Shown here: positions 35,255 to 41,971 of the stretch, one piece after another | How positions within the stretch are numbered: the first letter of the stretch is position 1 | Layout of the letters: each line of letters opens with the position of its first letter | Origin: Flavobacterium sp. | GTDB lineage: Bacteria; Bacteroidota; Bacteroidia; Flavobacteriales; Flavobacteriaceae | Reading direction: 5' to 3' | Length of the DNA stretch: 64,000 nt | Assembly (NCBI GenBank): GCA_016714905.1 | Contig: JADKBW010000002.1 | Location: 62,001 to 126,000, forward strand | Position numbers and translations under genes: made by a program | The notes under the pieces: model-generated | The model's database searches: none | What the model was told of the DNA's origin: nothing | What the model saw: the letters and a program-made list of their open reading frames with translations, nothing else

Positions 35255-36235
35255 CTACGACTTTCTCGATTGATCGCTAATAATTCGGTCTTCATTATAC
35301 ACATCTGTGCGGTAATGTTCCTCATCGCCTTCCAAAATATGAAGGTAATTTTTATACCGTGACCAAGATACTTGATCATTTTCAAGTGCTTTTTTGACCG
35401 CGCAATTGGGTTCATCTTTATGTAAGCAATTATTAAACTTACACTGATCTTTTAATTTGAAAAACTCTGGAAAATAGCCGCTGATCTCTTCTTTTTCTAA
35501 ATCGACAATCCCAAAACCTTTGATTCCGGGCGTATCGATAATCTTAGCATCAAAACTTAAATCGTACATTTCTGCGAATGTCGTCGTATGTTGCCCTTGC
35601 TTGCTTTGTTCGGATATGGTTTTCGTCTTCAAGTGCAAACTAGGTTCCATGGCGTTTACTAATGTCGATTTGCCAACGCCTGAATGGCCTGAAAACATGC
35701 TGACTTTGCCTATCATCAATTGCTTTAATTCTTCAATTCCTTTGTTTTCTTTGGCAGAAACACGAAGGCATTTGTACCCAACTTCTTGATAAATGTGCTG
35801 CAAATAGAGTTGTTCGTTTAAGGTTGGTTCATCAAAAGTGTCAATTTTATTGAAAACCAAAATAGTCTCGATACCATAAGCTTCCGCAGTGACTAGAAAT
35901 CGGTCGATAAAATTAGTCGTCGTTGGCGGATTATCGATTGTAATCAACAAAAAAACATAATCCACATTCGAGGCGATAATGTGCATTTGGTGCGACAAGT
36001 TGACGGATTTTCGAACGATATAATTTTTCCGTTCGTGAATGTGGTGAATCGTTCCTGTAATGGCATCCGAAGTTTCATCAAGTTCATAATCGACCACATC
36101 GCCCACCGCAATTGGATTGGTGCTTTTGATGCCTTTCATGCGGAACTTACCTTTGATGCGACATTCAATAAAATCGCCTTTTTCGGATTTTACTGTATAC
36201 CAACTTCCGGTAGATTTATAGACGAGTCCTGTCAT
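35255..36235 (-). CDS. rsgA: Ribosome small-subunit-dependent GTPase A
   Basis: 326 aa with an N-terminal OB fold, then a circularly permuted GTPase domain in the order NKID (G4), GHSGVGKSTLVNAM (G1), TTTFAEMYDL (G2) and DTPGIKGFG (G3). A C-terminal zinc site follows (CKFNNCLHKDEPNC). Assists late 30S subunit maturation and releases RbfA. Cytoplasmic, cotranscribed with dtd. Confidence 0.96.
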   Translation of the reverse strand: MTGLVYKSTGSWYTVKSEKGDFIECRIKGKFRMKGIKSTNPIAVGDVVDYELDETSDAITGTIHHIHERKNYIVRKSVNLSHQMHIIASNVDYVFLLITIDNPPTTTNFIDRFLVTAEAYGIETILVFNKIDTFDEPTLNEQLYLQHIYQEVGYKCLRVSAKENKGIEELKQLMIGKVSMFSGHSGVGKSTLVNAMEPSLHLKTKTISEQSKQGQHTTTFAEMYDLSFDAKIIDTPGIKGFGIVDLEKEEISGYFPEFFKLKDQCKFNNCLHKDEPNCAVKKALENDQVSWSRYKNYLHILEGDEEHYRTDVYNEDRIISDQSRKS

Positions 36236-36267
36236 TGATGATTTTTGAATTGCGATTTACGATTTGA

Positions 36268-36275
36268 CAAAGGTA
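36268..36275 (-). promoter_or_regulatory. Putative -7 box TACCTTTG for rsgA-dtd
   Basis: Matches TAnnTTTG on the minus strand 32 bp before the rsgA ATG. Confidence 0.4.
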
Positions 36276-36336
36276 GAAAGTTTGGCGGATAAAAAAGCAC
36301 TCCTTTGGCTTTACCCTTGGAAACCCAAGAGCAAAA

Positions 36337-37419
36337 TTAAGAATTAATAATTCGTTCCTGATGACTGATACTTTCCTGGTGAATCGCCTTAAATAATCTC
36401 AAAATAAATTCTTCACTCAACTCTTTATCTTCACCTTCCAATATCATCTTTATTAGAATCTGGTTCCACCTTTTGTTTTGTAACACTGCAATATTTTTCT
36501 CTTTTTTCAGAGCTCCAATTTGTTCAGCAATCTTCATTCTTTTGCCTAAAATTTCCAGTAATTTACTGTCGGCAATATCAATATCCGCTCGAAGACTCTC
36601 TATTTTGACATTAAAATCTTCCTCATCCGTACTGATCTTACGTATCTTCAGTTCTTTAAAAATTTGCTTCAAAACCGTTGGTGTGACTTGCTGTGCGGCA
36701 TCGCTCCATGCATGGTCAGGATTTGTATGTGTTTCAATCATCAACCCATCATAATTCAAATCGAGCGCCTGTTGCGAAACTTCGAGAATCATATCCCGTC
36801 TTCCTGTAATATGCGACGGATCACAAATCAGCGGCAAATCTGGGAAACGACTTTGAAATTCAATTGCAATTTGCCATTCTGGAATGTTGCGGTATTTGGT
36901 TTTTTCATAGGTCGAAAACCCTCTATGAATCACACCCAATTTTTTTATGCCAGCATTGTATAATCGCTCTACTCCACCAATCCACAATGCTAAATCTGGG
37001 TTGACTGGGTTTTTTACCAAGACAATTTTATCGGTATTTTGGAGTGCATCTGCTATTTCTTGCACCGCAAACGGATTTACAGTTGTTCGTGCGCCAATCC
37101 ACAACACATCAATGTCGTGGTCTAACGCCAATTTCACGTGGGCAGCATTCGCCACTTCGGTCGCCATAAGCAATCCAGTTTCGGCTTTAGCTTTTTGCAT
37201 CCACTTCAAACCAATGGCACCCACGCCTTCAAATCCTCCAGGTCGCGTTCTTGGTTTCCAAATTCCAGCGCGGTAAATACTCACATCGGAATCTTTCAAT
37301 TCGTGTGCGATTTTCAAAACTTGCGCTTCAGTTTCGGCACTACACGGTCCGGCGATTACTAGTGGATGCGACAACTTAAAATCATCCAACCAAGTTCTCA
37401 TTCCTGCGTAATTTTCCAT
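36337..37419 (-). CDS. Bifunctional DAHP synthase / chorismate mutase
   Basis: 360 aa. Residues 1-265 are a KDO8P-like (type I beta) DAHP synthase: VIAGPCSAETEAQV, YRAGIWKPRTRPGGFEG, WIGARTTVNPFAVQE, LICDPSHITGRRD, MIETHTNPDHAWSDA. Residues 270-360 are an AroQ-type chorismate mutase (LRADIDIADSKLLEILGKRMKIAEQIGALKKE), probably giving allosteric control of DAHP synthesis by chorismate or prephenate. It catalyses the first shikimate step; EPSP synthase is encoded at 27205. The upstream region holds an orphan hairpin and a small ORF that could form an attenuator. Confidence 0.94.
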   Translation of the reverse strand: MENYAGMRTWLDDFKLSHPLVIAGPCSAETEAQVLKIAHELKDSDVSIYRAGIWKPRTRPGGFEGVGAIGLKWMQKAKAETGLLMATEVANAAHVKLALDHDIDVLWIGARTTVNPFAVQEIADALQNTDKIVLVKNPVNPDLALWIGGVERLYNAGIKKLGVIHRGFSTYEKTKYRNIPEWQIAIEFQSRFPDLPLICDPSHITGRRDMILEVSQQALDLNYDGLMIETHTNPDHAWSDAAQQVTPTVLKQIFKELKIRKISTDEEDFNVKIESLRADIDIADSKLLEILGKRMKIAEQIGALKKEKNIAVLQNKRWNQILIKMILEGEDKELSEEFILRLFKAIHQESISHQERIINS

Positions 37420-37545
37420 AGGGATTGTTCTTTTTCGAATCTAGTCGGCAATATTTTTTAACTTGCTGATTTGATATCATCTCAGAAGGCTGAGTATTTT
37501 CCTCAATTTTTTTTTAATACGGTTTCAATCGTTGCAAAACACTAG

Positions 37546-37553
37546 CAAAAATA
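37546..37553 (-). promoter_or_regulatory. Putative -7 box TATTTTTG for the DAHP synthase gene
   Basis: Matches TAnnTTTG on the minus strand 126 bp before the ATG. If used, it would place the hairpin at 37565-37592 upstream of the transcript, arguing against attenuation. Confidence 0.35.
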
Positions 37554-37564
37554 AGTATTAAATA

Positions 37565-37592
37565 AAAAATCCCGATCGAAACCGGGATTATT
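37565..37592. terminator. Orphan terminator-like hairpin upstream of the DAHP synthase gene
   Basis: Stem AATCCCG/CGGGATT with GTTTCGAT between, followed on the minus strand by TTTTTTA. It lies in a divergent gap where neither neighbour ends, so it does not terminate any annotated gene. Confidence 0.6.
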
Positions 37593-37764
37593 ATTTTTGC
37601 TTGAATTAATAATTTTTCAAATAACCATACCACAATCCCTTGCTTCTTTTCAAAAGAAATAAAGAGCATTGCTAAAACAGTAACGGTTATTCAACATGGG
37701 TAAATTTTTATTGGATTGCTAAAGTAAAAAATTAAGTTTACAGTATCACAAAAGATTTTATTTT

Positions 37765-37797
37765 TTTGAAAATTTAGTAGAGTATTCTTTACTTTTG
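37765..37797 (+). promoter_or_regulatory. Promoter for gldA
   Basis: TTTG (37765-37768), 21-bp spacer, TACTTTTG (37790-37797), a good match to the Bacteroidota consensus, 16 bp before the ATG. Confidence 0.6.
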
Positions 37798-37813
37798 TTT
37801 CAAATCAAAATAT

Positions 37814-38716
37814 ATGTCGATAGAAGTTCATGCTATTTCTAAGAATTACGGCGCACAAAAAGCGTTAGATCAAATTTCTTTTACGATTCAGAAAGGCGAA
37901 ATCGTGGGTTTTTTGGGACCCAATGGAGCGGGAAAATCGACATTGATGAAAATCTTGACGACCTACTTATCTGCGGATGAAGGTACCGCAAGTGTCAACG
38001 GTTTTGATGTGTCTACCCAGCAAAAATCCGTTCAACAATCGATTGGCTATTTGCCGGAACACAATCCGCTGTATTTGGATTTGTATGTTCGTGAATATTT
38101 AGAGTTTAGTGCCAACGTTTACGGTGTATCTCAAAGCCGAATTGAAGAAGTAATACTGCTAACCGGTTTGATGTCTGAGCAACATAAAAAAATAGGACAG
38201 TTATCAAAAGGATATCGACAGCGCGTTGGTTTAGCGAATGCTTTGCTTCACAATCCTGAGGTTTTAATTTTAGATGAACCAACGACAGGTTTGGATCCTA
38301 ATCAATTGGTGGAAATAAGAAACGTCATCAAAAATGTCGGCAAGGACAAAACGGTTTTTTTGTCGACACATATCATGCAGGAAGTTGAAGCAATTTGCGA
38401 CCGCGTCATTATTATTGATCATGGTAAAATTGTTACCGATAAGAAAATAGACAAGTTGACCTCAACCTCCGAAGAACAAATTATCGATGTCGAATTTGAT
38501 CGTACCATTGATCCCGAACTCATTCATTCTATTTCTGGATTGGCCGCTGCAACGAATCATGGAGGAAACCTGTGGGAGCTAAAATTTCTTACAGAACAAG
38601 ACATGCGCTCTGTGGTTTTTGATTTTGCAAAGGAGAATGGACTGAAAACGTTGCAAATCAATTTGAAAAACAAGAATTTAGAAAGTTTGTTTAGAGAAGT
38701 GACTGGTAAAGAGTGA
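37814..38716 (+). CDS. gldA: Gliding-motility ABC transporter ATP-binding protein GldA
   Basis: 300 aa with Walker A GPNGAGKSTL, Q-loop region IGYLPEHNPLYLDLYVREYL, signature LSKGYRQRVGLA, Walker B VLILDEPTTGLDPNQ and H-loop STHIMQEVEAICD. The N-terminus (MSIEVHAISKNYG), the PEHNPLYLDLYVREYL stretch and the length match GldA of gliding flavobacteria, which with GldF and GldG forms an ABC transporter needed for gliding. gldF/gldG are not in this window. Generic ABC ATPases are similar, so the assignment rests on my recognition of the family. Confidence 0.8.
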   Translation: MSIEVHAISKNYGAQKALDQISFTIQKGEIVGFLGPNGAGKSTLMKILTTYLSADEGTASVNGFDVSTQQKSVQQSIGYLPEHNPLYLDLYVREYLEFSANVYGVSQSRIEEVILLTGLMSEQHKKIGQLSKGYRQRVGLANALLHNPEVLILDEPTTGLDPNQLVEIRNVIKNVGKDKTVFLSTHIMQEVEAICDRVIIIDHGKIVTDKKIDKLTSTSEEQIIDVEFDRTIDPELIHSISGLAAATNHGGNLWELKFLTEQDMRSVVFDFAKENGLKTLQINLKNKNLESLFREVTGKE

Positions 38717-38746
38717 TGAGTGAACTTTCGTTGGAAGCGCGATTCC

Positions 38747-38884
38747 TAGCCCAGATGGCAGCGGTATCCTTTTTATGCTGAACTTGTTTCAGTATCTTTA
38801 AAATAATTACGGTCACGTCGATAGATACTGAAACAAGTTCAGCGTAAAAAGATTTAGCGGACAGCTGGACTAAGCTCCTAAAAA
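38747..38884. repeat. Type A palindromic element with a nested second palindrome
   Basis: Arms TAGCCCAGATGGCAGCGGTA and GCGGACAGCTGGACTAAGCTC, ending CCTAAAAA. Inside the arms sit inverted copies of CTGAACTTGTTTCAG (38775-38797 and 38823-38845). The element touches the TAG stop of the minus-strand GIN gene at 38885. Confidence 0.9.
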
Positions 38885-39637
38885 CTAACGATAAATTAAT
38901 CTTCCTCGATAATGTTCCGTTACATTTACGTTTTCTTGCGGTGGTCGTGAATAACAATTGACATCGCCTACATTATAAATATCTCCGTTTAAAGAATTGA
39001 CAGGTCGAATAAAAAGATCATTGCTGCCCCGGTGGTAGAAGTTGATGGTATTCGCATATAAATTCTCCCCATGAAAGATACCACCATTTTCCCAGAAAAA
39101 TACGTTGAGTGTTTCGGTGTTTCCTGTAATAAAATATCTACCCAAATCATTATTTTCGATAGTTAATAAATCATTATCCACAGTAAGATAAAAATCGCCT
39201 GTTCCTACGCCACTATAGCCGTCATTTGAATTGGTGGAAATGATGTGCAAATTGGGATAATGGAGTACGCCTTCTGACGTAATATTTTGTTCTGTTTTGG
39301 AATTGATTTGGGTAATATTTGGCGCTGTCACGTATACGATTGTATTTCCGTAATCACGAACCCAATTGCACGTTGTGTTATCAGAAAGTTTGAGCAAATC
39401 TCCTTCCACTGTGACTTCGATATCATTAATCAGATTCTCGCCCGTTTGCACTTCTACTTTGTGCTCCGCGCCCTCAATAAGCACTACATTGATTCTCTTA
39501 TTAACCAACAATTTTGAGAAAGTCAATCCAGTAAAAACTTTAGATTTTATGGGGCCACTCGACTTAATACAATCACTAGGTTTTTCGCAACTAATAAATA
39601 GTACAGTTGTCAAAATAATAAATAACGATTTTCTCAT
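38885..39637 (-). CDS. GIN-domain (DUF2807) lipoprotein
   Basis: 250 aa with lipobox LFISC (Cys17), followed by the DUF2807/GIN auto-transporter-adhesin-like beta-helix domain: FTGLTFSKLLVNKRINVVLI, VEVQTGENLINDIEVTVEGD, LKLSDNTTCNW. Repeating short strands with N and G turns fit a right-handed beta-helix on the cell surface. Function unknown; possibly ligand binding or adhesion. Ten bp downstream of the PagL-like gene, so probably cotranscribed. Confidence 0.83.
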   Translation of the reverse strand: MRKSLFIILTTVLFISCEKPSDCIKSSGPIKSKVFTGLTFSKLLVNKRINVVLIEGAEHKVEVQTGENLINDIEVTVEGDLLKLSDNTTCNWVRDYGNTIVYVTAPNITQINSKTEQNITSEGVLHYPNLHIISTNSNDGYSGVGTGDFYLTVDNDLLTIENNDLGRYFITGNTETLNVFFWENGGIFHGENLYANTINFYHRGSNDLFIRPVNSLNGDIYNVGDVNCYSRPPQENVNVTEHYRGRLIYR

Positions 39638-39647
39638 TTCTTATCTT

Positions 39648-40742
39648 TTATAATCGAACTCCAACAGAAAACTCGGTTGCTTCTGCTAAGAATCCATGCG
39701 TTTTCACAGCGATTCCAGAGTATATTTTTGGGGTCCAATAGTACTTAATTCCCAGCCGATCATAAATCGCTACATCCAAATCGAATGGTCGGTAAACGTA
39801 ATATCCCAACTGCGTTTCCAAAGAAATTCTGTTGATGAATAATTCATGACCGACGAATATACCTACTCTTTTATAATCTGTATTCGCATCTAAATTGTCG
39901 TCTGGATAGGCAATAGATCGAAATTTAATATACTCTTTAATCGAAGTTGTCATAAACAATTCTGTACCGAACTGCAACGCGCTTTTCCTATTAATCCGTT
40001 TGTCTGCATAAAATCCAATATGATAGAATGGTTTCTGTCCACTCCCAATGACAATACTTTCATTAAAACCAGAGCGGAAAACGAAATTAAATTTGATTGG
40101 CTCTTTAAATTTGTTGCTTATCACGACAGTATCCGCAGTTTTAAGCTGCTTTTTGCAGAAATCATAGGTGACACCCAAATTCACTCCATAGGTATTTAGT
40201 CCACTGTTAGGCGATTTAAATCTCCCGCTAGAATAATGGGTAAAGAAAAATCCCGCTTCCAACCCAAGACCATCAACAATATGATCCTTCTTATAATTCA
40301 ACATAAAGTTGGTATTTCCCATATATTTAGAACCGAATGCTCTGTTCTTACTATTCTCCACTTTGTCGTATGGATTAGTAGTCATGGCGATTCCCTGGGC
40401 AATTTTGAACTGCAATTTTCTATTCAAAAAATAGAAATTATAATGTGCTCCAATCGCGTAGTTCTTGCCTAATATCTCATTCTTAAAATCCTGATAAATA
40501 AAATAACCTCCGTAATCTGGGTAATTATAGAGCTTTTGCCATTCCTCTTTACCATGAGTCTTTCTAGAAAAACTCAACAAAAACCCTTCGGGATGGCCCG
40601 TAATGAGATGATACAATTCTGGCGAATGCGGCATGATGTTTCCGCGTAAAAAACTTAATTCTATTGCATTGGTATCATCTAATTGTTGACCAAAAGCAAT
40701 GAAGCTAAAAAGGATAAAAAGTACACTGTATTTATTTTTCAT
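39648..40742 (-). CDS. PagL-like acyloxyacyl hydrolase (lipid A 3-O-deacylase family)
   Basis: 364 aa with a signal peptide (FIAFGQ) and alternating beta-strands of an outer-membrane barrel. The motif FFFTHYSSGRFKSPNSGLNTYG carries the His-Ser pair typical of PagL (family consensus around HxSxG). Expected to remove an acyl chain from lipid A in the outer membrane. It is longer than Gram-negative PagL (~170 aa), as usual for the Bacteroidota form. Confidence 0.75.
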   Translation of the reverse strand: MKNKYSVLFILFSFIAFGQQLDDTNAIELSFLRGNIMPHSPELYHLITGHPEGFLLSFSRKTHGKEEWQKLYNYPDYGGYFIYQDFKNEILGKNYAIGAHYNFYFLNRKLQFKIAQGIAMTTNPYDKVENSKNRAFGSKYMGNTNFMLNYKKDHIVDGLGLEAGFFFTHYSSGRFKSPNSGLNTYGVNLGVTYDFCKKQLKTADTVVISNKFKEPIKFNFVFRSGFNESIVIGSGQKPFYHIGFYADKRINRKSALQFGTELFMTTSIKEYIKFRSIAYPDDNLDANTDYKRVGIFVGHELFINRISLETQLGYYVYRPFDLDVAIYDRLGIKYYWTPKIYSGIAVKTHGFLAEATEFSVGVRL

Positions 40743-40758
40743 ACGTCAAGCAATGCCG

Positions 40759-40766
40759 CAAATATA
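40759..40766 (-). promoter_or_regulatory. Putative -7 box TATATTTG for the PagL-like gene
   Basis: Matches TAnnTTTG on the minus strand 16 bp before the ATG, in the 33-bp gap after metF. Confidence 0.4.
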
Positions 40767-40775
40767 TTCTTTTTA

Positions 40776-41732
40776 TTAGAATATCGTTTTTGCAATCGCT
40801 TTGATATTCTCAGATTTACCCATCGAATAATAGTGCAATACTGGAATTCCAGCCGCCACCAAACTTTTGCTTTGTTCAATACACCATTCAATCCCGATTT
40901 GCTTTACAGCTTCATTGTCTTTAGCTTTTACTACTGCCATAATGAGATCGTCTGGGAGCTCAAGGCTAAATCGATGCGGAATCAAGTTGAGTTGCTTTTT
41001 CGTTGCAATAGGTTTTAATCCTGGAATGATTGGGACAGTTATTCCGGCAGCGCGACATTTGGCAACAAAATCAAAGAACTTCTGATTCTCAAAAAACATC
41101 TGTGTGATGATATACTCCGCGCCATTTTTTATTTTTTGCTTCAAGAAATGAATGTCGCTATCTAAACTTGGCGCTTCCATATGCTTTTCTGGGTAACCGG
41201 CAACACCGATACAAAAATTAGTTTTAGAGGTATTTTGTAGATCTTCGTCCAAATAAATTCCATTGTTCAAATTGCTGATTTGCAAAACCAAATCGGTCGC
41301 ATACTCATTGCCATCTTTTTCTGGTTTGAAATAGGTTTCTGTTTTCAACGCATCACCGCGAAGCGCCACGACATTATCAATGCCCAGAAAATCCAAATCA
41401 ATCAGCAAGTTCTCGGTATCTTCTTTCGTAAATCCACCGCACAAAATATGCGGTATCGCATCAACGCTATATTTGTTCTGAATTCCAGCGCAAATGCCAA
41501 CTGTACCTGGTCGCTTTTTTACAATTTTCTTTTGCAATAATCCGCTTGGCAGCTCTTTATATTCGTATTCTTCTCGATGATACGTTACGTCTATAAATGG
41601 GGGATTGAACTCCATCAGCGGATCAATACTATCGAAAATAGATTGAATATTTTGCCCTTTCAATGGCGGTAAAATCTCGAACGAAAACAAGGGCTTGCCT
41701 TGAGATTTTTCTATGTGTTGGGTAACTTTCAT
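40776..41732 (-). CDS. metF: Methylenetetrahydrofolate reductase
   Basis: 318 aa. The FAD-binding TIM barrel is marked by FSFEILPPLKGQNI (catalytic Glu), DVTYHREEYEY, VALRGDALK, GVAGYPEKHMEAPSLDSDI and QMFFENQKFFDFV. Reduces methylene-THF to methyl-THF, the methyl donor for MetH. metH lies 240 bp upstream on the same strand. Five heptads (41740-41774) end just before its start codon. Confidence 0.95.
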   Translation of the reverse strand: MKVTQHIEKSQGKPLFSFEILPPLKGQNIQSIFDSIDPLMEFNPPFIDVTYHREEYEYKELPSGLLQKKIVKKRPGTVGICAGIQNKYSVDAIPHILCGGFTKEDTENLLIDLDFLGIDNVVALRGDALKTETYFKPEKDGNEYATDLVLQISNLNNGIYLDEDLQNTSKTNFCIGVAGYPEKHMEAPSLDSDIHFLKQKIKNGAEYIITQMFFENQKFFDFVAKCRAAGITVPIIPGLKPIATKKQLNLIPHRFSLELPDDLIMAVVKAKDNEAVKQIGIEWCIEQSKSLVAAGIPVLHYYSMGKSENIKAIAKTIF

Positions 41733-41739
41733 TTTCGTT

Positions 41740-41774
41740 GTTGTAAGTTGTAGCTTGTATGTTTTAAGTTTTCT
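41740..41774. repeat. Heptad array before metF, five units
   Basis: GTTGTAA, GTTGTAG, CTTGTAT, GTTTTAA, GTTTTCT. Starts 7 bp from the metF ATG, so it forms the immediate translation leader. Confidence 0.7.
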
Positions 41775-41808
41775 TTATGTTGGCGACCAACGGTTTAATT
41801 TCTGTTTT

Positions 41809-41905
41809 TTGGGCGTTCCGGCGGATTCAAATCCTCGTGAACCTTTAGTCTTCCCGCCGTCGGGCTTTCGGCTGCACGCGGTGCTTGCCTCTATCCCTAA
41901 CGCAA
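41809..41905. repeat. Type B palindromic element (diverged)
   Basis: Starts TTGGGCGTTCCGGCGGATTC and ends CTATCCCTAACGC, with an internal CCCGCCGTCGGGCTTTCGGC and GCACGCGGTGC as in the 3263 copy. Lies between metH and metF. Confidence 0.6.
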
Positions 41906-41946
41906 ATGTTGTTTTCGGAAGTAAGCTCTTGATAAACTAGGTCTCA

Positions 41947-41967
41947 CCTACAACTTACAACCTACAA
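41947..41967. repeat. Heptad array after metH, three units
   Basis: CCTACAA, CTTACAA, CCTACAA, the complement of the GTTGTAG word found in aroA and before metF. Ends a few bases from the metH stop at 41972. Confidence 0.65.
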
Positions 41968-41971
41968 CATC

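Larger units (their letters stand above)
37420..37813. other. Long divergent intergenic region with small hairpins and a possible leader ORF
   Basis: 394 bp between the minus-strand DAHP synthase gene and plus-strand gldA. It holds a small hairpin CTCAG-AAGG-CTGAG (37481-37494), a -7 box at 37546-37553, a terminator-like hairpin at 37565-37592 and the gldA promoter at 37765. A 51-codon ORF on the minus strand (37669-37514) has one hydrophobic segment (IIIPVSIGIFYLILIFASVL) and spans the hairpin; its coding status is uncertain. Confidence 0.6.
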
